From Candidatus Binatia bacterium (lineage in GTDB: Bacteria; Desulfobacterota; Binatia; UBA9968), in assembly GCA_036504975.1 (NCBI GenBank), contig DASXUF010000170.1, positions 1 to 54,406 on the forward strand: a stretch of DNA of 54,406 nucleotides. The letters are read 5' to 3'. Below, one piece after another: positions 15,653 through 24,055 of the stretch; positions within the stretch are counted from its first letter, which is position 1; each line of letters opens with the position of its first letter. A program made the translations under genes and the position numbers. A model generated the notes under the pieces. The model was given only the letters and a program-made list of their open reading frames with translations. It was not told where the DNA came from and did not search any database.

Positions 15653-18349
15653 TTAAGTCTTTCCCTCCGCCTGTTCCACCTCGCGGATCCTCCCGAGGCT
15701 CAGGTTCAGCGTGCGAATTTTATCTTCGAACTCTTCCGCCTTTTCTTTTTCCCGGCGCACCACCTCTTCTTTGGCCTTGGAGATGAAGTCTCCATTGCCG
15801 AGCTTCCGCCGGACGCGCGCCAACTCTTCCTCGGCGCGGCTCAATTCGCGGCTGAGGCGGGTCTTCTCTTCATCCAGGTTGATCATATCTCCGAGCGGCA
15901 AATAGATCTCGGCCTCGCCGACGACGGCGGTGGCCGCCCCGCGCGGTCTCTCGCCTTCGGTCAAGTATTCGACCGCGCCCACGCGCGCAAGCGCGCGCAG
16001 ATAGCGCTCCTGCTGGCGCAGAAACTCAAGCTTCTCATCCTCTCCGAAAAGAATGACTTTCACCTCTTTGGAAGGCGGGCAGTTCATCTCGGCGCGGAGA
16101 TTTCTGACGGCGCGGATGATTTCCATGAGAAAGGCCATCTTTTCCTCTATCTCCGGTTGGATCCAACTCGGCTCGGATCGAGGATACGCCTGGATCATAA
16201 TGCTGCCGCCGCCTTGATGCAGCGTCTGCCAGATCTCCTCCGTCACAAAAGGCATGGCCGGATGGAGCAGGCGGAGAATTTGATCCAGCAGGAAAACCAG
16301 CCGTTGACGGACTTTTGTCCGCGCGACGGCGTCGCTCCCGTACAGTCGCAGCTTCGCCATCTCGACGTACCAGTCGCAGAATTCGCCCCAAACGTATTCG
16401 TACAACCGCTTGGCGTATTCGTCGAAGCGATAGTTTTCCAGGGCGTCGGTCGCCTGTTGAATCGTCTCGTTAAGCCGATGCAGAATCCAACGGTCGGCCA
16501 GTTCGAGATTCTCGTCCGCCGGCGGCCGCTCGGAAGCGACCGGCGCGGCGCCCAAGTTCATGAGAACGAAGCGCGAGGCGTTCCAAACTTTGTTGGCGAA
16601 GTTGCGGCACATCTCGGTCGTCGTGGAACGGAGAACTTTATTGTCCTCGACGTCGGCGTCGAAGCGGACGTCCTGCGTGCTGCTGCACTGGTAAAGCAAC
16701 GCAAACCGGGTCGCGTCGGCGCCGTACATGGCGATGAGCTCCAGCGGGTCGATCCCGGTGCCGAGAGATTTGCTCATTCGCTTTCCGTCCTTGGTGAGTA
16801 TCGTCGGGTGAATGAGCACGTGATGGAACGGAATCTTCCCGACAAACTCGAGGCTCGTCATGATCATCCGCGCCACCCAGAGGTAAAGAATTTCCCGGCT
16901 GGTGATGAGCAGGTGGGTGGGATAGAAGTAATCCATCTCCGGCGAACGCTCGGGCCATCCCAGAGTGGCGAAAGGCCACAGCGCCGAGCTGAACCAGGTG
17001 TCCAGAACGTCGGGGTCCTGTTCGAGGTTCGCGCCGCGACATTTCGCGCACCGAGCAGACGGTTCGACCCGGACCATGATTTCGTTGCAATCGCGGCAAG
17101 TCCAAACCGGAATCCGATGTCCCCACCATAATTGGCGCGAAAGAGTCCAGTCGCGAATATTTTGCAGCCACTCGATCGAGTAACCGCGAAAACGATCCGG
17201 AAAATATTTAACCTCATCGCGCTCCAGCACCGGGATCGTGGACTCGGCCAGCGGTTTCATGTTCATAAACCACTGCTCTTTAGGCAGCGGCTCGACGATC
17301 GTCGCGCATTTGTCGTGGGTCGGGATGTTGTACTCATAGGCATCGCGCTTGACCAGGTAACCGCCTTTTTCCAGCGCCTCCAGGACCGCCCGCCGCGCCT
17401 CAGCGCGATCGAGGCCGACAAAACGGCCGGCCTCCGCCGTCATCCGTCCGTCGTCGTCGATGACCCTGACCAGCGGCAGCTTATGGCGCGAGCCTACTTC
17501 GAAGTCGTTGGGATCGTGGGCGGGAGTGATTTTTACCGCGCCGCTGCCCATTTTAGGATCGGCATATTCATCGGCGACGATCGGGATCAAACGATCCATC
17601 AGCGGCAAGACCACTTTCTTGCCGATGTGAGGCTGCCAACGCCGGTCCTCGGGATGAACGGCCACGGCCGTATCGCCGAGCATCGTTTCCGGCCGGGTGG
17701 TCGCCACGACCACTTCCCCGCTTCCTTCATGCATGGGATAGCGGATGTACCAGAGGAATCCCTGGGTGGGAACTTCTTCAACCTCCAGATCCGAAATCAC
17801 GGTCAGGCATTGCGGACACCAGTTGACCATGCGCTCGCCGCGATAGATCCAGCCGCGCCGGTAAAACCGCACGAAGGCTTCGAGCACGGCCTTGTGGTAG
17901 GCGTCGTCGAGCGTGAAGCGCGTCCGCCGCCAGTCGTAAGAGCAGCCCAGAGCGCGGAGTTGCTTCAGGATCGCGCCGCCGTATTTTTCCGTCCACGCCC
18001 AAATGCGCTGCACCATTTCGTCCCGGCCCACGTCCCAACGGTTCTTTTTGTCCTGCCGCCAAAGCTCCTGCTCGACCTTCATTTGGGTTGCGATGCCGGC
18101 GTGATCGGTGCCGGGAAGACAAAGCGCGTTGTAACCCTGCATGCGCTTGAACCGGATCAGCACGTCGTGAACGCTGTGCTGGAGGGCATGGCCCATGTGC
18201 AGCTCGCCGGTAACGTTCGGCGGCGGGATGGTAATGCAGTACGCCCGCCGCTCTTCTTCTACGTCCGCATAGAAGTATCCCTGTTCCTCCCACCGGGAGT
18301 ACCACTTTTCTTCGACGGACTGCGGCGCGTACGCCTTGGGTAATTCCAT
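15653..18349 (-). CDS. valS: Valyl-tRNA synthetase
   Basis: This 898-aa class I synthetase is full length for the family. The HIGH-type motif is HMGH (51-54) in PPPNVTGELHMGH, and the KMSKS-type motif is GKRMSKSLG. The editing (CP1) domain contains TTRPETMLGDTAVAVHP. A CRDC...CAKC zinc-knuckle-like pair follows WWGHRIPVW. The C-terminal 65 residues form the charged coiled-coil arm that contacts tRNA. It heads the enzyme part of the operon, just after a receiver-like gene. Confidence 0.98.
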   Translation of the reverse strand: MELPKAYAPQSVEEKWYSRWEEQGYFYADVEEERRAYCITIPPPNVTGELHMGHALQHSVHDVLIRFKRMQGYNALCLPGTDHAGIATQMKVEQELWRQDKKNRWDVGRDEMVQRIWAWTEKYGGAILKQLRALGCSYDWRRTRFTLDDAYHKAVLEAFVRFYRRGWIYRGERMVNWCPQCLTVISDLEVEEVPTQGFLWYIRYPMHEGSGEVVVATTRPETMLGDTAVAVHPEDRRWQPHIGKKVVLPLMDRLIPIVADEYADPKMGSGAVKITPAHDPNDFEVGSRHKLPLVRVIDDDGRMTAEAGRFVGLDRAEARRAVLEALEKGGYLVKRDAYEYNIPTHDKCATIVEPLPKEQWFMNMKPLAESTIPVLERDEVKYFPDRFRGYSIEWLQNIRDWTLSRQLWWGHRIPVWTCRDCNEIMVRVEPSARCAKCRGANLEQDPDVLDTWFSSALWPFATLGWPERSPEMDYFYPTHLLITSREILYLWVARMIMTSLEFVGKIPFHHVLIHPTILTKDGKRMSKSLGTGIDPLELIAMYGADATRFALLYQCSSTQDVRFDADVEDNKVLRSTTTEMCRNFANKVWNASRFVLMNLGAAPVASERPPADENLELADRWILHRLNETIQQATDALENYRFDEYAKRLYEYVWGEFCDWYVEMAKLRLYGSDAVARTKVRQRLVFLLDQILRLLHPAMPFVTEEIWQTLHQGGGSIMIQAYPRSEPSWIQPEIEEKMAFLMEIIRAVRNLRAEMNCPPSKEVKVILFGEDEKLEFLRQQERYLRALARVGAVEYLTEGERPRGAATAVVGEAEIYLPLGDMINLDEEKTRLSRELSRAEEELARVRRKLGNGDFISKAKEEVVRREKEKAEEFEDKIRTLNLSLGRIREVEQAEGKT

Positions 18350-18351
18350 GG

Positions 18352-18828
18352 CTATCTTGGCTTTTCCGGTGATTTCCGATCTTCGGTTGGCGGCTCTTCC
18401 TCGACGACTTCCACGAGATCGATGAGCTCTGGCTCCCTTCCGGCTTTGGCCTTTCGCGTAGAAATTTTACGCTCCTTTCGTGCGCTCGCAGGCGCCAGAA
18501 GTCCGGCCACAGCCGACTGCAACGCTCCGCTTTCGATCGGCTTCAAGACGACGGCCAGCTTGTCCCGTTGGGGATGCGACGAATCGCCGTCGTCGATCCA
18601 GACGACCGGAACCGGAGAGGTCTCGATCGCGCGAGTCATTTCCAGTGAGAGCTTATCGCTCTCGCGCAATGCGGCCGCATCGAAAATGAGGAGATCGATT
18701 TCTTTGAGCGCGCCGATAGCGGATGGATCCGCCGTCTCCGCCACCTGGACGTCGTGTTCGGGAAAGAGAGAGAGCGCGATTCCTTGCTGCAACACCCGAT
18801 GCGGCTCGATGAGAAAAATTTTACCCAT
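18352..18828 (-). CDS. Receiver-like domain protein upstream of valS
   Basis: This 158-aa protein is mostly a CheY-like fold. It has the N-terminal strand GKIFLIEPHRVLQQG with a single acidic residue where receivers usually have two. A candidate phosphoacceptor Asp is in LLIFDAAAL (about 49), and the conserved Lys-Pro is in VVLKPIE (about 94-95). A basic then acidic low-complexity tail follows (from about 113). The loss of one acidic-pocket residue suggests a degenerate receiver. It ends 2 bp from valS. No kinase is nearby and the role is unknown. Confidence 0.65.
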   Translation of the reverse strand: MGKIFLIEPHRVLQQGIALSLFPEHDVQVAETADPSAIGALKEIDLLIFDAAALRESDKLSLEMTRAIETSPVPVVWIDDGDSSHPQRDKLAVVLKPIESGALQSAVAGLLAPASARKERKISTRKAKAGREPELIDLVEVVEEEPPTEDRKSPEKPR

Positions 18829-18857
18829 GAGTGTAGTTATAAAAAGCGCGCGTTAAC

Positions 18858-18885
18858 TTGACAAGGTGCCGCTCCCGAGTAAGAT
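18858..18885 (+). promoter_or_regulatory. Candidate sigma70 promoter for tRNA-Leu
   Basis: A perfect -35 TTGACA (18858-18863), a 16-bp spacer and -10 TAAGAT (18880-18885) lie about 30 bases before the mature tRNA 5' end. The -10 box is 4/6 to consensus. Confidence 0.6.
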
Positions 18886-18915
18886 AGGAAAAGTTTCAGG
18901 CACGCCGCCTAGCGT

Positions 18916-19002
18916 GCGAAAGTGGCGGAATTGGTAGACGCGCAGGATTCAGGATCCTGTGGGCTAACACCCGTGGGGGTTCGATTCCCCCCTTTCGCAC
19001 CA
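18916..19002 (+). tRNA. tRNA-Leu(CAG), CCA encoded
   Basis: The acceptor stem GCGAAAG pairs with CTTTCGC. The D-arm has GGTAGAC and the anticodon stem CAGGA/TCCTG encloses loop TTCAGGA with anticodon CAG (18950-18952). A long variable arm is typical of class II tRNA, and the T-arm is GGGGGTTCGATTCCCCC. Discriminator A and CCA follow at 18999-19002. The length of 87 nt fits tRNA-Leu. Confidence 0.97.
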
Positions 19003-19140
19003 TTCATTCTTCTGAGATTTATCACAGACGTTTGAATTTCTCTAACGATCCTTGATCAGGCCGTTGGGAAAGCCGTGATGTGGGAAGCGGTTTAGGCGCG
19101 CCTGGCGGTGACGCCTCCGTGAAGACTGCGAGATGGCCGG

Positions 19141-19476
19141 ATGAAGAAAAGATGGACTCTTGCTCTAGGTTTGGCTTTGATGCTGGCCGGCTGCGAAAAA
19201 AAATCGGACGAGCCGGCGAAAGCGGCGGGCGAGGGAGATCCGAACCGCGGCCGGGCGGTCTATCTTGCCAACTGCGCCGCCTGCCACAACCCGGACCCAT
19301 CGAAAGATGGACCGCTCGGACCCGCGATCAAAGGGGCTTCGCGCGAGCTGATCGAAGCGCGCGTGCTTCGCGGGACTTACCCGCCCGGCTATACGCCGAA
19401 GCGAAAAACAACCGCCATGCCCGCCCAACCCTACTTGGAATTGTCGATACCGGACCTGGTGGCTTTCCTGCGCTGA
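19141..19476 (+). CDS. Lipoprotein monohaem cytochrome c
   Basis: This 111-aa protein has a lipoprotein signal with lipobox LAGC (about 15-18), so it is predicted to be anchored at the periplasmic face. The haem-binding CAACH lies near 46-50. A distal Met ligand candidate is in TTAMPAQPY (about 91-99), followed by the C-terminal helix SIPDLVAFLR. It is a class I cytochrome c similar to small electron-transfer subunits. It converges on the PuuD-like membrane gene with a 3-bp gap. The redox partner is unknown. Confidence 0.88.
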   Translation: MKKRWTLALGLALMLAGCEKKSDEPAKAAGEGDPNRGRAVYLANCAACHNPDPSKDGPLGPAIKGASRELIEARVLRGTYPPGYTPKRKTTAMPAQPYLELSIPDLVAFLR

Positions 19477-19479
19477 CTC

Positions 19480-20178
19480 CTAGTGGAAAAGAACCACGAA
19501 GAGCAGGTGCAGGATCACCGTCAGTATAAATCCCGACCAGAGCGCCCCTGATACGGTATCGAGGGGCTTTTTCGTGCTTCCCTGCAAGCCGGATAGAGCG
19601 TTCGCTTCTATGGCAGCGATCATCAATCCGGCGATCACCACGAGTCCGGCAATGCTGCCGGTCGTTGGCTCGCCAAAGCCCGGCATGTGCCGAGCTCCCA
19701 TGTAAAAAAGCATGGGTATGGAAAACACAACGTTGGTGCGCGAGGCAAGCGCCGCCCGGCGTCCGCAGTTGGCGGCTTCCGGAATCGGCTGGCCTCCCTG
19801 CGCGGCTTGCGTCGCGGAGGCGATCACGACTTTCTGGTTAGGCCAAATCACCAGCCAAACGTTCAGGAACATGATGGTTCCCAGCGTTCCGCCGAGAGTA
19901 ATCGCCCAACCATACGTCGTACTATAAAATCCCTCGACTCCGGATTGAGCGATGTAGTGAATGTACATCAGGAGTCCGGCGATGAACGTCCCCATCGCTC
20001 CCCAACGGAACCACCAGAGCGCGCGCGGTACCAGTTTCTGAATCGCCGCGCTTCGAACGCCGGGCTCGGCTTCGGCGAAGAACGGCGTCTGAACGAAGTT
20101 AAAATAATATAAAAGTCCGATCCAGGTAATGCCGGCAAGAAAGTGTACCCAACGCAGAAAATATAACCATAGTTCCAT
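19480..20178 (-). CDS. Urate hydroxylase PuuD-like (Urate_ox_N) membrane protein
   Basis: This 232-aa polytopic membrane protein has about six hydrophobic segments (roughly 5-25, 52-76, 88-110, 142-158, 173-193 and 208-231). The first contains the family hallmark GITWIGLLYYFNFVQ and conserved His11. In PuuD this membrane domain is followed by a cytochrome c domain. Here that domain is absent, but a separate lipoprotein cytochrome c gene lies head-to-tail-opposed 3 bp away, which suggests a split version (inference). Whether it acts on urate is untested. Confidence 0.75.
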   Translation of the reverse strand: MELWLYFLRWVHFLAGITWIGLLYYFNFVQTPFFAEAEPGVRSAAIQKLVPRALWWFRWGAMGTFIAGLLMYIHYIAQSGVEGFYSTTYGWAITLGGTLGTIMFLNVWLVIWPNQKVVIASATQAAQGGQPIPEAANCGRRAALASRTNVVFSIPMLFYMGARHMPGFGEPTTGSIAGLVVIAGLMIAAIEANALSGLQGSTKKPLDTVSGALWSGFILTVILHLLFVVLFH

Positions 20179-20234
20179 GATCTTCCCCTCCTTCTACCCT
20201 ACCTTCCAGGGCCGACGAGATTTTTACTTTATGC

Positions 20235-20264
20235 TTTATATGAACGGTGGGTTTATTTTGTCAA
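20235..20264 (-). promoter_or_regulatory. Candidate sigma70 promoter for the PuuD-like gene
   Basis: On the minus strand there is TTGACA (20259-20264), an 18-bp spacer and TATAAA (20235-20240), about 57 bases before the ATG at 20178. Both boxes are near consensus. Confidence 0.65.
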
Positions 20265-20281
20265 GGCTAAACTGCCCGCCG

Positions 20282-20950
20282 CTAATGAGGAAGCTTGCCT
20301 TCTTTCGAGCCTGGAAAAGCATCGAAGGCGCTCAGCTTCTCCGCCGCCCTGAAGCGGAGCACGTCGATGAGACGCGCGGCGCGTTCCTGCAGAGATTTTG
20401 CCTCCAGGAGACTCTGCTTTTCCACCGGCGCAATGTCGAAAGAGAAGCAGCACAGATTCAACCAAGTCGCCGCGTCGATCGTAGAGTCGGAGAGAATTTT
20501 CAACAGAGGCGAATCCTCTTCTTGAATCGTTCCGCGCGCCAGCTCGAGGATCTCCCCTTGGAGTGAAGCGATAGCGGTCGTCTCGACCGCGGCAAGGTCG
20601 TCTCGAAGCGCGACTTTTGCCTGGCGATAGGGGGTCTCGCCCAAAACCTCTTCCTCGATTTCGTACTCGGTCAAGCCGTGTAAAAGAATATTGTACCGCC
20701 CGTCGGGCAAGGGCGTAACGCCGACGATTTTTCCCAGGCATCCGACGCCGTAGATCTCGGGATGGGCGTAATAATCTTTTTCCCAATCGCCTCTGAGCAG
20801 CGCCATTCCGATCAGCCCGCCGTGGGTTATCGCGTCGCGCACCATCTGCCGGTAGCGCGGCTCGAAGATGTGCAAGGGGAGCCGGAGCTTGGGAAAAAGA
20901 ACCACGTTGGGAAGGGGAAAAACGGGGATTACGGACGCCGGCTCCGACAT
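20282..20950 (-). CDS. Lon N-terminal (LON substrate-binding) domain protein
   Basis: This 222-aa protein is a standalone LON domain without protease or AAA parts. Motifs are VIPVFPLPNVVLFPKLRLPLH (about 7-26), IFEPRYRQMV, GCLGKIVGVTPLPDGRYNIL, and a helical C-terminal bundle. The start MSEPAS follows AGGAG closely; a longer in-frame start at 21007 lacks a ribosome site. Standalone LON-domain proteins are common and uncharacterised, possibly protein-binding. Confidence 0.87.
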   Translation of the reverse strand: MSEPASVIPVFPLPNVVLFPKLRLPLHIFEPRYRQMVRDAITHGGLIGMALLRGDWEKDYYAHPEIYGVGCLGKIVGVTPLPDGRYNILLHGLTEYEIEEEVLGETPYRQAKVALRDDLAAVETTAIASLQGEILELARGTIQEEDSPLLKILSDSTIDAATWLNLCCFSFDIAPVEKQSLLEAKSLQERAARLIDVLRFRAAEKLSAFDAFPGSKEGKLPH

Positions 20951-21069
20951 ATCTCCTCGACTGCTCGCCCCGGAATCAGACCACCGACTCGCTTGAGCCT
21001 CTGCCATTCTACTAGCACAGGCGCTATACTGGGTTCAATGTAAATTCGGCTTGACCTGCTGTCGGTTCT

Positions 21070-22149
21070 ATGCCATTTTGCCCCGGTACAACGCAGGTCC
21101 CGGAGTCCCTGGTGCTGCAACAACGAAAAAGAAAATCCCCTCATTCAGCTTACGTCGCCGATTTGTTAAAGAAGTCCCAGTCGCTCGCCGAAGCCGTCGA
21201 TCCTTTCAGTTGCGTCGCCGACGAGCTCGAGCTGGTCGAGGAAAATCTCGCGCGATCCATTCGCTCCGCCGAGCAAACTCTCACGGATATCGCCGCGCAC
21301 CTGATCTGCGGCGGCGGAAAACGGATCCGGCCCATGATAACGCTGCTGGCCTTCCGCGCCTTTGGCGGCAAAAAGGTCGAGGACATCGTCGATATCGCCA
21401 CCGCCATCGAGCTGATCCACACCGCCACGTTGCTCCACGACGATATTATCGACGGCGCCGAGACCAGGCGCGGCAAGGAATCGGCCTACAAAAAGTTCGG
21501 CCTCAAATCGACCCTGGTCGCGGGCGACTTCTTGTTCATCAAGGCCTTTGAGTTTGCCGGCAAGTTCGACGAGACCGTGGTCCAGTGGACCGCCGACGCA
21601 TGCACGCGCCTCACCGAAGGCGAGATTCTCCAGGGCTTCTTCAACCGCAACACCGACGTGACGGTCGACGATTACCTTGAGATCGTCACGCGGAAAACCG
21701 CCTCTCTGTTTCAGACCGGCGCTAAGATCGGGATCTATCAGGCGGGAGCGAATTCTTCCCTGGTGGAAGAAATGGACCGGTACGGCCTCAACCTCGGGAT
21801 CGCATTCCAAATCATCGACGACGTGCTGGACGTGATCGGCCACAAAGAGCTGCTGGGGAAACCGACCGGCATCGATCTGCGCGACGGCAATCCTTCGCTC
21901 CCGATCATCCTGGCGAAGAACGCCAAAGAGCGGGCCGTGATGGAAGCCTTTGAGTGTATGCACCCAACGGACGAAAAAATCCGCCAAGCCATCGACGCCA
22001 TCGGCCAGGGAAACATCATCGAGGAAGCCCGGGCGCTTTCGCGGCGCTACGCGGAAAAGGCGCTGGGCCCGGTCAAGAAGCTTCCCCCCTCTCTTTACCG
22101 CAACGCGTTGAAAAGCTTGATTCAACTGATCACCGAGAGAAATTTTTGA
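21070..22149 (+). CDS. ispB: Polyprenyl diphosphate synthase (trans-isoprenyl)
   Basis: This frame encodes up to 359 aa. The true start may be a later codon, since the first 30 residues are not family-like. The first aspartate-rich motif is LLHDDIIDGAETRRGK (DDxxD) and the second is FQIIDDVLDVIG. CGGGKRIRPM provides the IPP-binding loop. The enzyme elongates FPP to the long prenyl tail of quinones. Together with the following ubiE-type gene (44 bp away) it makes a quinone-biosynthesis pair. Chain length cannot be predicted by eye. Confidence 0.93.
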   Translation: MPFCPGTTQVPESLVLQQRKRKSPHSAYVADLLKKSQSLAEAVDPFSCVADELELVEENLARSIRSAEQTLTDIAAHLICGGGKRIRPMITLLAFRAFGGKKVEDIVDIATAIELIHTATLLHDDIIDGAETRRGKESAYKKFGLKSTLVAGDFLFIKAFEFAGKFDETVVQWTADACTRLTEGEILQGFFNRNTDVTVDDYLEIVTRKTASLFQTGAKIGIYQAGANSSLVEEMDRYGLNLGIAFQIIDDVLDVIGHKELLGKPTGIDLRDGNPSLPIILAKNAKERAVMEAFECMHPTDEKIRQAIDAIGQGNIIEEARALSRRYAEKALGPVKKLPPSLYRNALKSLIQLITERNF

Positions 22150-22193
22150 TATCCGGCTCGGCCGGTGTCAGTCTTCGTCCTCCCCAGATAACG

Positions 22194-22919
22194 ATGTCTT
22201 CATCCGAGCGCCCGCGCGCAGAGCACGTCCGAGGAATATTCGACCGCATCGCGGGCCGATACGATCTCCTCAACCGGGTCATCAGCTTTCATCTCGATAC
22301 CTATTGGAGAAAGAAAGGCGCGGCCGCGGCGCTCAGCGGCGGCGCGCGGCGGGTTCTCGACCTAGGGACGGGCACCGGCGATCTCGCATTCGCCGCAGCC
22401 GAAGCAATCGGCCATGGCGGCAAGGTCATCGGTCTCGATTTTTCCGGCGAGATGCTCCGTCTGGCGATGCAGAAAAAGCGCAAGCACTCGAGCGGGGGAA
22501 AAACTTTCTACATCCAGGGAACGGCGTTGGCCCCTCCCTTCGCGGACAGCACGTTCGATGCGGTCATGACCGCGTTCGTCCTGCGCAACGTCGCCGATCT
22601 CCGGCTCTTCTTCCGCCAAGCCTATCGCCTTCTGAAGCCGGGCGGGCGGCTCGTGACGATGGACATGTTTCCGCCGTCTTGCGTCCCGTTTGCTTTTTTC
22701 TACGATCTATATTTTCACCGTTTGATGCCGTGGATCGGCGCGCGCCTGGCTCACGATCGCGAGGCCTACCGCTATCTTTCCGCTTCGGTGAAAGGATTCG
22801 ATTCCCCGGAAACCATCGCCGCGATGATCGGGCAGGCCGGATTCGAGAACGTTGCGACGCGGAAGTTTTTAAACGGCGCGGTCTGCCTGCACGTCGGCGA
22901 CAGGCCGGCAAAAGGTTGA
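22194..22919 (+). CDS. ubiE: Demethylmenaquinone/ubiquinone C-methyltransferase UbiE/MenG
   Basis: This 241-aa SAM-dependent methyltransferase is recognised by RGIFDRIAGRYDLLNRVISF (about 12-31), the SAM motif VLDLGTGTGDLAFAAAE (about 52-68), DAVMTAFVLRNVAD and LKPGGRLVTMDMF. It methylates the quinone ring in menaquinone and/or ubiquinone synthesis. The ATG at 22194 (MSSSERP) gives the normal family length; the longer open frame upstream lies inside the prenyl synthase gene and is discarded. Confidence 0.94.
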   Translation: MSSSERPRAEHVRGIFDRIAGRYDLLNRVISFHLDTYWRKKGAAAALSGGARRVLDLGTGTGDLAFAAAEAIGHGGKVIGLDFSGEMLRLAMQKKRKHSSGGKTFYIQGTALAPPFADSTFDAVMTAFVLRNVADLRLFFRQAYRLLKPGGRLVTMDMFPPSCVPFAFFYDLYFHRLMPWIGARLAHDREAYRYLSASVKGFDSPETIAAMIGQAGFENVATRKFLNGAVCLHVGDRPAKG

Positions 22920-22926
22920 GAGCGGC

Positions 22927-23757
22927 ATGCAGGCCTTTCCGGCGAGTTTCTTGCTGCTCTTTCATCAGGTCGCCTTGGGCGGGCTCTTCGCCGTCGCCGC
23001 CACTCCATTCCACGAGCTGTCGCGCGGTTTCTATAAATCCACGGGAGGAGTCCTGTTCGTCGTTGGAGTTCTCGGCCTGGCGGGAAAAGCGGATCTCCAC
23101 CGCAGGTCTCTCTCCGCCGATCCGAGCCTCGGAAGCGCCGTCGAGCTATCGCTCCATTTGCTGTTCATCTTGTCGTTCGCTCTTTATCTCTATTCGCTCT
23201 GGGGGGAGCGCGTCGTTTTCAGGGCGCGGACTTTTACCGCCTCTCTTTTCATCGGCTCGGCCGCGCTGGCGATAAGCGCGCGCAACTTTTACGACGCGCC
23301 TCTCGGGTCGCTGGAGACCTTGCTTTACCCCGCGAGCTTTTTTCTCTCGGCGCTGCTTTTGGGAGGCGTTACCGTGGGGATGTTGATCGGCCATTGGTAC
23401 TTGATCGACACCGGCCAGACGATCGAGCCCTTCGTCCGGATATTCAAATTTTTCTTCGTCGCGCTGCTGCTGCAAACATTTTTCTTCCTGCTGCTTTTGC
23501 CGCTGCTTTATTTCTTCGGCAGCGCGAACACCGTCGGCAAGCTTCACGCCCTCTGGGAGAACCACCACCTGCTGTTGATCAGCCGGCTGCTGACCACGCA
23601 GGCGGGATCGTTGATTCTGTCCTTCATGATATGGCGGACCTTGAAAATACCGCACACGATGGCGGCGACGGGGCTTTTCTATATCGCCCTACTGGGGGTT
23701 TTTGTCGGCGAGATCCTCGGGCGGCAGATCCTGGCTTTGACTTTCCTGCCTTTCTAA
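22927..23757 (+). CDS. Uncharacterised polytopic membrane protein after ubiE
   Basis: This 276-aa protein has about eight transmembrane segments. Distinctive features are GHWYLIDTGQTIEPFVRIFK in the middle and a C-terminal GEILGRQILALTF. A charged Glu plus Arg in a membrane segment recalls NrfD/DmsC-type quinol-interacting anchors, but I do not see enough to assign the family. It starts 7 bp after ubiE, so a link to quinones is plausible (inference). Its 3' end overlaps the convergent cold-shock-like gene by 69 bp. Confidence 0.75.
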   Translation: MQAFPASFLLLFHQVALGGLFAVAATPFHELSRGFYKSTGGVLFVVGVLGLAGKADLHRRSLSADPSLGSAVELSLHLLFILSFALYLYSLWGERVVFRARTFTASLFIGSAALAISARNFYDAPLGSLETLLYPASFFLSALLLGGVTVGMLIGHWYLIDTGQTIEPFVRIFKFFFVALLLQTFFFLLLLPLLYFFGSANTVGKLHALWENHHLLLISRLLTTQAGSLILSFMIWRTLKIPHTMAATGLFYIALLGVFVGEILGRQILALTFLPF

Positions 23758-24042
23758 ATCGCCGCCGGGCGGTGGCGGCTGAGGTCGTGCGTATGCCTTG
23801 ATTTTCGTTATCCGAAGGCCCTTCGACGTCCAGCCGAGATCGTAACCGACCTCCATGCCTTCTCTGAGATCGGCGGTCTTCTGGACCTCGCCCACGAGGA
23901 TGACCAGGTCGTAGGCAAACTGGACCTCGCGCCCGCTCTCGGTTCGAACCACGCCCATGTTGTTGCTGGGAAAGAGCTTGCTGATGGTCCCATGGTGAAA
24001 GAGGTCCTTCGGGCGACCGGTCTCCTGGTTTTCTTCCGACAA
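23689..24042 (-). CDS. Small cold-shock/S1-like beta-barrel protein (putative)
   Basis: This 117-aa protein has a core about 14-85 that reads like an OB/cold-shock barrel (GTISKLFPSNNMGVVR, REVQFAYDLVIL, GMEVGYDLGWTSKG, RITKIKAY). A Pro/Gln-rich tail follows. Aromatic RNA-binding residues of true CspA are mostly lacking, so RNA binding is uncertain. It is 13 bp downstream of hemD on the same strand. Its last 69 bp overlap the convergent membrane-protein gene, so one of the two stops could be mis-chosen. Confidence 0.6.
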   Translation of the reverse strand: MSEENQETGRPKDLFHHGTISKLFPSNNMGVVRTESGREVQFAYDLVILVGEVQKTADLREGMEVGYDLGWTSKGLRITKIKAYARPQPPPPGGDLERQESQSQDLPPEDLADKNPQ

Positions 24043-24055
24043 GCTCAGGCCTCCC

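Noticed and set aside
17132-18343. Long + strand open frame (403 codons) opposite valS
   Set aside because: The opposite strand has all ValS motifs in register; the frame stays open only because of GC-rich codon bias.
21166-22125. Minus-strand open frame of 319 codons opposite the prenyl synthase
   Set aside because: Shadow of a clear trans-isoprenyl synthase with both Asp-rich motifs.
21954-22193. Upstream extension of the ubiE frame
   Set aside because: It overlaps the end of the prenyl synthase in another frame and has no family similarity; ubiE begins at 22194.
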